Below are positions 1 to 12,040 of a stretch of 64,000 nt of DNA, in pieces. Origin of the DNA: Calonectria ilicicola. Its lineage: Eukaryota > Ascomycota > Sordariomycetes > Hypocreales > Nectriaceae. The DNA is taken from NCBI GenBank assembly GCA_020809705.1, contig CP085831.1, positions 5,580,001 to 5,644,000 on the forward strand. The letters are read 5' to 3'. Position 1 is the first letter of the stretch. Every line of letters begins with the position of its first letter. Position numbers and translations under genes: made by a program. The notes below the pieces were generated by a model, which saw only the letters and a program-made list of their open reading frames with translations, had not been told where the DNA came from and made no database searches.

Positions 1-1745
1 CACTTTCGCTGCATCTCGATCTGCTTATTAATGTTTTTTTATCTCGTGGCCTAGCACGTTGGCCTGCAAGCGGCGCTCCTGGAGTTGGCGGATGAGCCCG
101 CCGACGCGCCCGGCCGTGCCGCTGCCTTGCGACTTAACCATGGCCATCATCTTGGTGGCTCCTGTGACGCCTTTTATGAGGTTCACGACGTTGCTGGCAT
201 CGGACTTGACCGTCACACTGTAGCCCATGGGCTCCGCATTGGACCCGACCTCTGGGAGCGATTCAACCAAGCCCACGAGCTCTTCCATCCCCGATGCTAG
301 AATATTGAGTTTGGACGCGTCCCTAGCCAACTCCAGCTCGTGTTACTCGTGAGGGATCATACGGAGGTCATCGCTAGTGGGCACGGGGATGTTCTGTTCA
401 ATGTCTTCCCAGTCGTCTGTCTCCTGGACCGGGACAAGGTTAAGCGAATCGCCCGTGAGGCTAAGGAAGAATTGAAGCTGAGAGATGACCGACTTGCGGC
501 TTTGCTGCAGAGACTCAATCGACTTTTCTGCTCCCTTCCTTTCCAGCCCCTTAACACCCATGACCATCTTCAAGAGGACAATATCCTGGCGGGCCTTGAT
601 TAGCTCCAACGCCTCAGCGTCGCGCTTTTCGCGAGCGGCCAGAAACTGATCGCCTAGGATGCGAAAGCCGTTGCGGAGCTCGAGTGCCTTGCTAATAAGG
701 AAAGCAAAGCGTGTGTAGGGCATCGGGCTGTCGGCGTCGTTCATGAGCGACTCGAGGTTCTTCAGCCCGCCCATGGTAAGCGCATTCATGATGTTGCCGG
801 AGTCGAGGCTGGGCTCAGTCATCGAGTACACAATCGGCCGCCCGTTGAGGTCGAGGTTGTTGCACGCCTTGAAAAGCCTGTCTTGGACGAGATTCCTTAG
901 GCTGGCGTACTGTGGGTTTGGCGGCAGACAGAAGTAGGTCGTTGTCAGAACGCAGAGGAGGCTATAACGGCTGCGGTCATCGGTGGCCGCCTTTACACTG
1001 CCACGTCGTTCAACCTCACATATGAAGGGGAATGCGAGCTCAAGATCATGAATAGTTCCGGGGGAGCGGATCTGGCGCGCCGTTTTGACAACGGCATTGC
1101 CCAACCGCGGCACTTTTGGAGACTCTGGGCCCAGAACGTGAGCAGCCTCGACGTAGCGTTAAATGGCTAGCGGCAATGTCTCCATGCTACTCTTACTAAA
1201 GTACTCATCGCCGGACACAATTAAAATCTCAACATACTTCAGAGCAATTTACTTCATATATACCTACGGCCGACCTCGAGCTGTTAAGTGCGTTGTCGAA
1301 GGATTACTTGGGCGTTCCGGAGCGTGCTATTGTCAGGCCACGTCTTGAACTCTTCCTTTATGCTGGCTCGATGCTCAGCTAGCTCCATGAACGGGCGGAA
1401 CCTCCAGAAGGTCGCGGCTACTTGGGCTGGCGTGCTACTAGGATCCGGTGTAGCGGTGGGATCAAATACCAACCGCGCCTCCTTGAGAGCAAGCTCAAAC
1501 TGCTAGGTGGCATGGAAGCGGTCTATGGCCAGCAGGAAAGCGTAGAGGCCGAGCTCCTAGTTGTAAATAGAATAGGATGTTGTAAGCTCGTGAAAGCTGG
1601 GTGCGTTGGTATTGCCCGTCACCTTTTTGCCGTAGTTGTGATTGTTAATCAGGTTATTATCCACCATCATGAAGAGCTTCTCGAGCCCATCGTCTGGCTG
1701 GCACATGGCTTTTGCATTCCCCGCTTGGGGGGGGACATTCGTGTC
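1..1745 (-). pseudogene. Tc-toxin subunit A-like gene relic (insecticidal toxin complex family)
   Basis: Minus-strand reading frames at 1284-1472, 343-1113 and 28-330 (largest 256 codons) resemble consecutive parts of the large TcA subunit of bacterial insecticidal toxin complexes. There is the conserved stretch around VFDPTA and FWRFRPF (1,380-1,480), a helical shaft rich in Lys/Glu/Ala with KALELRNGF and EKRDAEALELIKARQD (560-700), and the hydrophobic Gly-rich pore-region segment (60-260). In-frame stops lie at 343-345, 1159-1161, 1503-1505 and 1557-1559. At least three are TAA or TAG where the family suggests Gln, consistent with C-to-T change. The 1284-1472 segment is out of frame with 343-1161, so a frameshift lies between. 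The 5' part would extend into AT-rich DNA and the 3' part leaves the window. It is surely non-functional. The family call comes from remembered motifs, not from a search. Confidence 0.68.
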
Positions 1746-3474
1746 TCACAGGTATTACATTGAGAGTTAAGTTAAAGGTTTTAATTAATTTGATTAATTT
1801 TTCTCTAGCCTTTAAATAGACTTATTAATGTAATTTATTTAGTAAATCTTTTTTTTAATTATAAGTTATTTATATAAGCTTTATTATATATAGTAATTTT
1901 TAAAATTTTATTATATATTAATTTTTTTTAATTATATTTAAGAATTTAATTTATTTATTTTATAAATAATTTATTTTAATAATATAATAATTTTAATAAT
2001 AAATATTATTATTTTTAAATAAATAATTATATAAAATATATTAAATTATTATTTAGAAATAATTAATAATTAAAAATTAATAAATTAAAATATATTTTTA
2101 TTATAATATATATATATATTATTAAAAATAATAAAAAAATTAATTAAATTTATATTTTTAATGTATTAAATAATTAATTATATTAATTATTATTATAATT
2201 TTAAAGTTTTTTTTAAATTAAAATTTATAACTTATTAAAATATATTAAATATATTTATTAAAAAATATAAAAAAATTAATTTTATATAAATATTTTTTAT
2301 ATAATTATTTTTTTTATTATATATTAAATATTAATTAAAATTTATTAAAAATAAATTAAATATAAATAATAATATTAATTTTATAATTTATTAAAAAATA
2401 AAATTTATTATATATAAATTTTAAATATTTTAATTTTATATTATTAATTTTAATATAAATAATTAAAAATTTATTAAAAAAAATATAAAATTATAAAAAA
2501 TATTATATAAAAATATAATAAATTTATATATAAAAAATTAAATTTAATAAAAAAATTTTATAAATATTTATAATAATAAATATAAAAATTAAATAAATAA
2601 GATTTAAAAAGAAATAAGATTTATTTATAAAGATTAAAGGAGATAATCAATAGATCTTATATAAATTCTAAGATTAAAAAAAAGAGGGCTAGATAGTATT
2701 TATTTAAATAATTAAAAGTGCTTTTTTTTATTTAATATTTAATAAAAATATAATTATTATTAATTATATTTATTATTATTATAATTTTAAAGCTTTTTTT
2801 AAATTAAAATTTATAATTTATTAAAATAATTTATTAAAATTATTAATATATTTTTTAATATTTAAATAATTTAAATTTTAATTTTAAAAAATATAAAATT
2901 TAAATAATATTATATTAATAATAATAAAAAATATAATATTTAAATAATATTATATTAAAAATAATAAAAAATATATATTAAAATTTATAATTTAAAAACT
3001 TTTTTTAATAAAATTTATAATTTATTAAAATAATAAATTTATATTTAAAAAATTAAATTTAATAAAAATAAATTTTATTATAAATATTTATAATAATACA
3101 TATAAAAATTAATTAAATAAAATTAAAAAAAAATTATTTATAATAATATAATTTAAAAAATAAAAAAAATAAAAAAAATAAATTTTAAAATTAAAAAAAA
3201 AATTTAAATAATATTTATTTAAATAATTAAAAAAAACTTTTTTTTATATTTAATATTTAATAATAATATAATAATTAAAATTTATTCTTATATAGAATAA
3301 ATTAAATATAATAAAAAATTATAGAAATAATTATAAAATTTAATATATTATTTTAATAAATTAAAATAATTTTATATTAAAAAATATTATTTTAATATTA
3401 TTTAAAAAAAAATAAAAAACTTTAAATTATAATAAAAAAATAATATTAAAAATTAAAAAAATGATAAAAAAAGT
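1746..3474. repeat. AT-only block of decayed repeats
   Basis: About 1.7 kb of almost pure A and T with no plausible gene. Internal similarity is visible: about 2,180-2,750 resembles about 2,765-3,265, including a shared run ending in a T-rich tract followed by TTTAATATTTAATAA (2,726 and 3,247 areas). That suggests two diverged copies of a unit of about 0.5 kb. Its first 120 bases (1,862-1,980) match 49,946-50,060 on the far side of the window. Probably RIP-destroyed transposon DNA whose class can no longer be told. Confidence 0.5.
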
Positions 3475-3550
3475 AACATTATGGTGCAATGGCTAGCACG
3501 CTGTGTGGTGCCTCCACACAAAGACCAGGGTTCGATTCCCTGTGCCGCCC
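3475..3550 (+). tRNA. tRNA-Gly(GCC)-like sequence, probably a pseudogene or tRNA-derived element
   Basis: A perfect A-box consensus (TGGTGCAATGG, 3482-3492) and B-box (GGTTCGATTCC) are present. The D stem GTGC/GCAC pairs (3484-3487 with 3496-3499). The anticodon stem GTGTG/CACAC encloses a 7-nt loop with U33 and anticodon GCC at 3510-3512. The T stem CAGGG/CCCTG encloses TTCGATT. Two things are wrong for a working tRNA. The 5' acceptor strand (3475-3481, AACATTA) does not pair with the 3' strand TGCCGCC. Three bases instead of one separate the D and anticodon stems. It may be a decayed tRNA or the head of a tRNA-derived SINE. Confidence 0.55.
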
Positions 3551-3902
3551 CCAACCTAGGTTAACGGATTTTTCTTTATTATTAATAATTATATATTAAT
3601 TGTATATTAATTGTAAAAAAGGCTATTTAGGGGTTTTTTCATTCCTAGAGGGTTTTTCCTACCTAATGTAAAGGCCGAAAAACCAAGCTAAATATACAGC
3701 GCTTAGTGTGCTCCTAGGTAAAAGTAGTAGTTTAGGCTATAATTGATCTTATAGGCTTGTAGGTTCTAGTTGAGCTACTAGATAGGGTTTTTTTTTTTAA
3801 AAAAAAAATAAAAAAAGTATTTAATTATTAAAAGAGTTAAATAATAAATAAAAATAATATAATTTAATTTATAAATTATAAAGAAAAAAGAAAATATAAA
3901 GA
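3551..3902. other. Short less-AT spacer before retrotransposon 1
   Basis: Between the tRNA-like sequence and the retrotransposon is about 200 bp of moderate GC (3,560-3,790) and then AT-rich DNA. It ends in a T run followed by an A run (3,786-3,810). No open reading frame is worth calling. The 5 bases before the next element (AAAGA, 3898-3902) are one half of its target-site duplication. Confidence 0.4.
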
Positions 3903-4117
3903 TATAATGAACTAGATTCACAACTAAGGTGAAGTATAAATAGGATTATAATAGACCTCTATTCTTATTACTAAGACTTTAATTTAATAAATTATAGAAT
4001 TATTTACCTATATTTACTATATAATATTATTATAGATATTCTTACTTTATAGTATTTTATATTAATATATATTCAGTATATATACTTAATTGATCCTCTT
4101 GGTCTTATATTTTTATA
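3903..4117 (-). repeat. Left LTR (3' LTR) of retrotransposon 1
   Basis: 215 bp; begins TATAATGAACTAGATTCA and ends in ATTTTTATA. Comparison with the other three LTRs of this family suggests an original TG...CA-ended repeat. Three of its four terminal dinucleotides are now decayed. Confidence 0.85.
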
Positions 4118-6894
4118 ATTATTTTTTTCTTTTAAAGGCTTATTTTTAAATTTTAAGAGGATTTAGTAAAAGTAATATTATCCTTATACTTTATTATTTT
4201 ATTTCTTATATATTCTCTTAATCTACTTATAATACTTATATATTAAAATTATTATATTTTTAAAATATATTTTAAATTCTTATATATTATATTTTATAAA
4301 TTACTTAATCTACTTAATTTAATATAATATTTTATTATTATTATCTTTATATATAATAATCTTTTTAATCTTTTATTTATTCTTTTCCTTAATTAGCTTT
4401 AGTAAATAGATAATAGTATTACCTTTAATACCTTTCTAAAGTTTAAGTAAGAAAACTAAGAAAATATTATATATCTATTAGTATTATTTAGATAGATATA
4501 CTTTATAAGCCTATTATTTTATTTTTTTAATAATAATAATTTTAATAAACTTAAATATAAACTTCTTATATTTAAATCTAAAGTTTCTTATAAATAAATT
4601 AATAATTTATTCTTTTTTATATTTTATAATAATATATTTTTTATTATAATATTTAATTTATATTTTTATAACTTTCTATTAATATTATTAAATTTAAATA
4701 TATATATAATTTAAAGCTTTAATATACTTTTATATATCTTATATATAAATCTTTAAATACTTTAAAATATACTTAATTATTCTAAAATAGTAATTATATA
4801 ATACTTATATTAATAATACTTTAATAATATTATATTAATTATTATTATAAATAAACTTATTTTTAAGAAATTATATTATCTATCTTTTTAAAAATTTTTT
4901 ATAAATAATCTTAAATATCTTTTTAAAATCTAGTATATTTACTTAATTTGCTTATTAGTTTAAGGATAGTAGATAGTAGATAATTATTTGGTTATTATTT
5001 ATTCTTTTATTAATTCTTTTTAAAATTAATTTATAAATAGTTTATTTTAATTATTTATAATATTTTTTAATATTTTATATTAATATTTTATATATTTATA
5101 TAATATTTATATTATTTAAATAATAATAAATATTTTCTTTATAAATATAAATATAATAAACTTTATTATATAATAAATAATTATAAAAATAATATTATAT
5201 TTTTCTTTATTATTATAAGTACTTTAAAGTAATCCTATAATAAAATCTATATTAATTTCTTAAAAAAGATATACTAATAGTAATAGAGACTATAGCTTCT
5301 TATATAGTCTATAATATAAGGTTTATATACTCTAATATACCTAATATTTTAAAATATAATTATATATATTCTTTATAATTCCTTTTTAATAGAATTTTCT
5401 TTTAATAAGTTTAATTATTTTAATAATTTCTATATACCTTATCTTTAAATTATTATAATATTTATAAAATATCTTAATCCTTAATATATATTATATTAAA
5501 ATAACTAGCCTTCTTTTATAAAAAAGTATATTATTTCTATCTAAATAATATACCTTTATATCTCTAGTATCTTATTTAATCTTCTATATTTACTATTAAT
5601 AGAAAGGATCTTTAACCTATAATCCTTAAATTAATTCTTTTAATTATATAAATAATTAAATAAGAAATATTATTTTATTTTTTATAAGCTCTTTTATAAT
5701 AGGATATAAGATAAATTATTCTAGATTAACTACTTTAGCTTTTAATAGATCCTTATAGTTAAAGTATATAATCTTTTTTTATTAAATATTCTTTTTTATA
5801 ATAATATTATTAGCCTTTTACTATTATATAATTAAAAAGATTATAATTATATTTTATTAATCTAGTAATTTAATAGCCTACTCCTAATTTGAAAGTAAAG
5901 AACCTTTATTTATTATCTAATATATAAGTATATTATCTCTAAGACTAGTATAAATAGCTTATATATAAGTATTAGTAGTCTTAGTTTTACTTTTTATATT
6001 AGTAATTATATATTATATATCTAATAATAATTCCTTTATTAATTAAAGCTTTTTTATAAGTATAAGAAATATATTTTTATATATAATTTCTTTTTCTATA
6101 TAATTTAATTATCTTAATAAATTATTTACTAAATTAAGCTTCTTTAATTTATATTTAAGATTAAAATTAAATAAAAATAGCTTATAAACCTATTTTATAA
6201 ATCTTTCTTTAAGATTCTTTATTAAAATCTTAATAATACCTTTAAAAATAAAATAATCTATTAATATCACAAACTTCTCTAATAACCCTAATAAATAATA
6301 ACTTTAATACTTTAAGCTTTTAATAATTATAAGCAACTCTTACTATCTAGTTCCTTAATATTATTCAATATTAAAAAATTTCCTTAATTAATAAGCTATT
6401 AGATATTATTAATCTTCCACAAGTTATAATAAGATCCCTAAGATAGCCTTAGCAAATATATCCATCTTAATATAAACTTTTAAAATTAGATCTTAATACT
6501 ATAAGATAGTTGTTAAATAGAAGACTATTTTTAATTCCTAGAATATATTTTTTTTAATTTTAATTTAAGTAAAATCTTTAGTTTTATAATTATTTTTACT
6601 TTCTTTAAGTAATTTTATTAAAGGTTTTATTATTTTAAAATATTTAAAAATAAACTTTTAATAAAAATTATAAGAATTAAGGAATATTTATATATCTTTA
6701 TATAAGAATAATTTCTTTTATTTAATAATAAATTAAATTTATATAGGATTTATTTTAATATCTTTTTAAATAATTATATACTTTAAAAATTCTATTTTTT
6801 ATTAATAAAAAATATATTTAAAGAATTTAATATATAATTAAAAGTTATATAATTATTTAAAAACCTTTTTAATATTCTTAATATATTATTCTTT

Positions 6895-6940
6895 TATTTT
6901 AGAATAAATAATAATATTATCTAGATATATAATATAATAA
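6895..6940 (-). pseudogene. Reverse transcriptase YLDD-region remnant, retrotransposon 1
   Basis: The minus frame here reads YYIIYLDNIIIYSK, matching the catalytic core of Ty3/gypsy reverse transcriptases. The second catalytic Asp is now Asn. The same segment recurs in copy 2 at about 17,335-17,380. Stops are frequent on both sides. Confidence 0.8.
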
Positions 6941-9477
6941 ATATTTAAAAGTTCTATAAATATATAATAAATATATACTTAAAAAGTAGTTAAAGTATTA
7001 GTTAATTTAAATAATATAATTATATACTTAAAATAACTATATTAAGTTCTAAAAGCAATCTTCTATCTATTACTTTTTTTAATTTTAATATAATAGTATA
7101 TATTATAAATATTAATCTTAATAATCTATTTTACTTTTATTAATTTATTTAAAAGATTATTAATAAGTAAAAATAAATATTAATTTTTAATAGTAATTAT
7201 ATTAAAATCTTTATAATTTATATATAAATATATAATATTATCTTTCTTTAATATAAATAATATTAATATATTAATAATATTAATTAATAATTAAATTCTA
7301 TTATTAATAATATTATTTATTATATATACTTATAATATATAATATTATTTAATATTTAGTAAGTATAATAGATTATATAAAGGCTTTTTGCTTTTTATAG
7401 TATTAATAGAATACTTTATACTTTTAAAAAGTAATAATCTTATTATCTTTATTTTATTAAATGTATACTACTTTAATTATAATTCTAAAAATAATATATT
7501 AATATTATTATTAATAGTTTTATCTTTTAAAGCTTTAATTAGCTCTTTTTTTAATAATTGTAGATTAGTAATATAAAGTATATAGGCTTTTTTACTATTT
7601 TTTATTAATTCTTTTATAATATTTTTAGATTTTATAAAAGAAATAAATTTATATATTTAATAATAATTATATATATTAATTATAATACTTTCTTTACTTA
7701 TAGAATTATTTAAAAGAAGTAAATTATTAATATCTTTTAAATATTATATTTTAATAAATACTTTTTTAGATCTTTTAGAGCATTCCTTAGTAATTAATTA
7801 AGAATAAAGTTAATTAATATACCTTATATAAAACTAATATGATTTTATTATAGCTTTCTAATATAAATATAGTTATATCTAAGGCTAGCTTTAAATCTAG
7901 TTTTTATATTAATTATTAATTAATAAGGTCTATCTATACATAGATATTTATATCTATCTAAACTTCTTCTTCCTTATAAATATTAAATACTAATACTCTT
8001 TCTTAGATAATCTATTCTAAAGATAGAAGTTTCTTATATATAATAATTTTATATATTAAGTTTATATTTACTTATTTTCTAATAAATTTATTTTAATAAA
8101 ATTATTATTAATAATTTAAATTTTAATAATTTTAAAAAGTATATTATTTTTTTATTATAATAAATAATAAAAAGAAATATAATCTTCTTTACTATAAATA
8201 TAATAAATTAAAAATTAAATATAATTAAAATTAATAATTTTCTTTATATTATTAAAAGTAATAAAAGAAATAAATTTAATATTATCTTTTAAAGAGATTA
8301 GTTTAGGTATATTTCCTTAGCTTTTATCTTTACCTTAGCCTTTATCTTAGCCTTTATAACTACTAGAATATTACTTTTAAAAGCTTTTTTATTAATTAAG
8401 AAATAATCTTTTAATATTATTACTTTTTTATATATTTTAATTATTTTAATAAAAATAAATCTAAAATCTTTAATTTTATTAATTATTTTATAAAACTTTT
8501 TAAACTTTGTTATTTATTTTAATATTTTTATTTTTAATTTAAATTATAATTTAAAATAATATTAATAAATTAAAATAATATTATTCTCTAAACCTTTAAT
8601 ATTTAATATAATATATAAAATTATTTATATAATAAAATACTATTATAATATATAATCCTTCTTTTACTTTAAAAGTAATAATTTATTATAAAGCTAGTAT
8701 TTATATAAATCTAGATTAATATATATCTTATATATAAAAATAAGAAAATCTTCTTATAAAAAATCTTAACTAATAAGCCTCTTAATATAGTTATGCTAGT
8801 GTGTTTATAGAGGGTATAAGAACTTGATTATAGCCTACTTTATATACTATATAGTAAAACTGCCTAATTATAAGTTATTGCTAGCTTTAATAATATGGAT
8901 CTAGTTATTAATTTAAATATATGATATATCTTTATTAAGCCTTTTATAATTATATAATAGAGGTTTCTTATAATCCTTCCTTAAACCTATACTAAGCTAT
9001 ATAGCTAATTAATATAATATATTTATTTAAAATTATTACTATTAAATTTAAAATTATTATTATTATATTTAAAATTATTTTTATTATTAAATTATTATAA
9101 TTATAAAATCTTTTATAAATATTATAATTTTCTTTATATTATATAAAATTTATATTATAAATAATAATAATATTTATTTTTTAATATTCTTTAAATTTTA
9201 AAATTCTTACTTTTTAATTTTATAATTAAAATACTTTTAAAAATTAAAATAAAAAATATATTTAAATTCTTTAAAACTTTATCTTTTTAAATAAATTTTT
9301 TTAAAATTCTTATTTATACTTTTAATTATATATAATTTATATTTATAATTTTTACTTATTATAATAAATCTTTATTAATTTAAAAAATAATAATATAATA
9401 TTAATTCTTTTTAAATTTTTAATAATTTTATTTATTATATAATATATTAATCTTTTAAAAAAAAGAAATTAAAGAAT

Positions 9478-9692
9478 TATAATAAATTAAATTTATAATT
9501 AAAATAAAATATAAATAAAATTATAATAAACCTTTATTCTTATTACTAAAACTTTAATTTAATAAATTATAAAACCATTTACTTATACTTATTATATAAT
9601 ATTATTATAGATGTTCTTACCTTATAATATCTTGCGCTAGTATACATTTAGTATATGTACTTGATTGGTTCTCTTGGTCCCATATCTTTATA
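9478..9692 (-). repeat. Right LTR (5' LTR) of retrotransposon 1
   Basis: 215 bp and homologous to the left LTR. Its last 90 bases are clearly less mutated (for example CTTGCGCTAGTATACATT at 9,630 and GGTTCTCTTGGTCCCATA near 9,670) than the left copy. RIP damage is therefore unequal between the two LTRs of one element. Confidence 0.85.
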
Positions 9693-10928
9693 AAAGATAT
9701 TTATTATAATACTATAACTAACATGTGTTTTATTAAATTACTTATATTTAAAATCTATTATAGTATAACATATAGCTAGTCTCTATAGCAAATCCACTCA
9801 GTCTTTATAATAATATATGTGAGCTTAGAAATTAGGGCTCTTCTAAGATAGCTTCTATAGCAATCGGATCTCTCGGGTCGCTTGCTAGTCACTGAAACTT
9901 GAGAAAAGCGGTACACAGTCCGTCAGGCCCCAATTCAAAGCCCGATAAGGCTTAGATTATCAACATGTGCTGGTAGAGCTGTGCGTAGTGGGGCCTCGGA
10001 GTTAGAACTCCGGACGGAGACTCCAGAAGTCACCTTCATATATTAGTCTCAAGGCTACGCTGGTGACTCCTTCGCTTAGGAGCCATATGTATTGGAGGCA
10101 ATTTCCTTATTTAGAAATTTGGGTCTAATTTACGGGGGTTGTTAATCTGTACCTCTGTACTCCATACTTGAAGTAGATTCAAAATCACCCCCCCCACCCA
10201 CCGGAGGGAAGGTGGCGTAAGGGAGGGGGGATGGTTTTGAATCCACCTGAAGGACCGAGACCGAATCCGAGAATGAGAGAGCGAGCTATTAGTATGCGAA
10301 AGGGCCGGATATAGCTAGCTCTCTTTCCGGTTACTTACTAGTGACGGCAGTGATGACATGAGGATCCTCGAAACTGCGACTATAGAATGAACGTAAGGTA
10401 GAGCCGCTCGATGCAGGCGTGTTTTAAAATATGTTGCTTACCTAATGGGACCATTAACCTGCCATTTTGGTGTTCCCGTCATGAGGCCTCCTCCTAAGCA
10501 TACGCCTAGGTTAGCGCACTATTTCTCAAATGCGCGGCATGTTACAGAAACCTGCTGGCCTTCAGCCAAGCATAATAGAACAGGAAGGAGATAAACTTTA
10601 GACTCCGAGTTAAGGCCACTGTGTAGATTTAAGGGCTCCCCTTGTATTCCGGGGTGATCTGGTGGTGGATTTGTAATCTCTCCTGATCATGATCCAAGCT
10701 TGCTGCTTAGCATGGGCATGCTGGCCGAGTATAGCAGTAGGATTTTCGGTTTGTTCTAAACACCATGGTGTTCCACGGGGTTGCCAAGGCCATACATGTC
10801 CCCGCTCTGCTGATAAACGGGACCAAAGATCGGTGAAGAATTCATCCGAGAGAATGATTAGTGTCGGTACGGAGTGTGCTTCGGGCTGCCCACAGTCCGA
10901 AGTCAAGGGGAGTTTACTTTGAATGGGC
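9693..10928. other. GC-normal intergenic DNA upstream of the SDR gene
   Basis: The transition from AT-rich to normal composition occurs over about 9,700-9,850. I see no gene: open frames here are short and unlike any protein I know. The only structure noted is the inverted repeat at 10,167-10,252. Confidence 0.5.
10167..10252. repeat. Imperfect inverted repeat with C-run/G-run arms
   Basis: Arm 1 starts CTTGAAGTAGATTCAAAATC followed by a C run. Arm 2, read as reverse complement, starts CTTCAGGTGGATTCAAAACC followed by a C run. About 28 bp of arm with few mismatches enclose a 25-30 bp loop. It may be a folded-back transposon footprint or a tiny MITE. Confidence 0.6.
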
Positions 10929-10936
10929 TATATAAG
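10929..10936 (+). promoter_or_regulatory. TATA box of the SDR gene
   Basis: TATATAAG lies about 85 bp upstream of the ATG at 11,021, in an otherwise non-AT-rich context, the usual spacing for a fungal TATA box. Confidence 0.5.
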
Positions 10937-11020
10937 GAGAGGCAATCATGATATCCTCTTGCCTGTTATTATGCTTTAATATAATAAACAACCCTCGTTT
11001 TGCGGCTATACCTCATTACA

Positions 11021-12040
11021 ATGACATCCAATCCTAAGCCATTCACTATCCCCGACCTTGTTTCCTTCACCAAGCTGTATCACCATCGCCCAGTGCCCTA
11101 TATCTCCCCTACGCGTCCTTCAAACGCTGCAACGTCCAAGAATGTCCTCATCACCGGCGGCGGCACAGGCATAGGCAAAGCCACTGCCATTGCCTTCGTT
11201 CAAGCCGGCGCAGCCTCCGTCTCTATCCTTGGCCGGCGTGAATCTCTCCTTTCATCTACCACTGACCAACTCCTTGCCCTTGCCGGTCCAGGAGCGAAGA
11301 CAGAGGTTCACTATGAGGTTACAGACCTCCTCGACAAGCAGGCGGTCGATGCCTCCTTTGCCCGCATTACCGCAAAATTTGGCCCTATCGACGTCCTTGT
11401 TAGTAATGTTGGCGCTGCCGGGGGCCCTTCTCCTCTTGCAACCGGCGACGAGGAGCAATTTACGCGCTACTGGGGCCTTAACGTCGTGACAGCGCTGCAT
11501 GCCCTACAGGCATTTGTACCACGCACTTCGGAGCATCCAGTGGTGATTAATATGACTAGCGCGATCGCGCATGCGTCGCCCGCAGTCGGTGTGAGTTCGT
11601 AAGTTGCTTATCCTGACGCTGGCCTAATTACAGCCTATGAACGAGAGATATAGAGGCTAAAGCAACTGGTTGGATAGCTATGCTGTTAGTAAGGCCGCGA
11701 ACCTGAAGTTAATGAACTACTTCGCTGCTGAGAACCCTAAGATCCGTGTTGTGGACCTCCATCCGGGAATCGTCGACACGGACATCGGGGGAGGCGCCAA
11801 CAAGAGCATTGCACAAGATGTTGGTGAGTGGATGTCATTTTCACGATACGGGATGGTAGCTTATACGTGAATAGTTGAGCTCCCGTGCACTTTTGTGTCT
11901 GGCTGGCCTCGGATGAAGCTAAGTTTCTCAGCGGGCGTCTTGTCTGGGCGAACTGGGATGTGGAAGAGCTGGTTGCGCGAAGAGAGGAGATTGAGGGTTC
12001 CAGACTCCTTACCCGGTATCTAGGCGGAGTGCCTATGTAG
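11021..12040 (+). CDS. Short-chain dehydrogenase/reductase (classical SDR), 3 exons
   Basis: Predicted 299 aa from exons 11,021-11,598, 11,663-11,823 and 11,880-12,040. Introns of 64 and 56 nt start GTAAGT and GTGAGT and end AG, and both keep the frame. Rossmann motif TGGGTGIG starts at residue 45, the NNAG equivalent is SNVGAAG, and the catalytic set is Ser180 (INMTS), Tyr199 and Lys203 (YAVSK). The C-terminus has the AKFLSGRLVWANWDVEEL block seen in many fungal SDRs. It should be a soluble NAD(P)H-dependent oxidoreductase; the substrate is unknown. The ATG at 11,021 follows a TATA box by 85 bp. The gene sits alone in a 4 kb island between two dead copies of one retrotransposon, but its frame and splice sites are intact, so it escaped RIP. 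Confidence 0.85.

Larger units (their letters stand above)
3903..9692 (-). mobile_element. LTR retrotransposon copy 1 (Ty3/gypsy type), RIP-destroyed
   Basis: A complete 5,790 bp element. Both 215 bp terminal repeats are present (3903-4117 and 9478-9692), flanked by an identical 5-bp target-site duplication AAAGA (3898-3902 and 9693-9697). Coding was on the minus strand: at about 6,895-6,940 a minus frame reads YYIIYLDNIIIYSK, the reverse transcriptase YLDD motif with the second Asp changed to Asn (a G-to-A change). A purine-rich tract on the minus strand abuts the left LTR, as expected for a polypurine tract at the 3' LTR. No long ORF survives. The copy at 14,336-20,126 matches it end to end. 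Confidence 0.88.

Noticed and set aside
1422..1763. 113-codon plus-strand ORF at the left edge
   Set aside because: It overlaps the minus-strand TcA-like relic, which has recognisable family motifs; the plus frame is its shadow.
7388..7576. 62-codon plus-strand ORF rich in Leu, Ile and Asn
   Set aside because: It lies inside the dead retrotransposon on the strand opposite to its coding, and its composition is what random AT-rich DNA gives.
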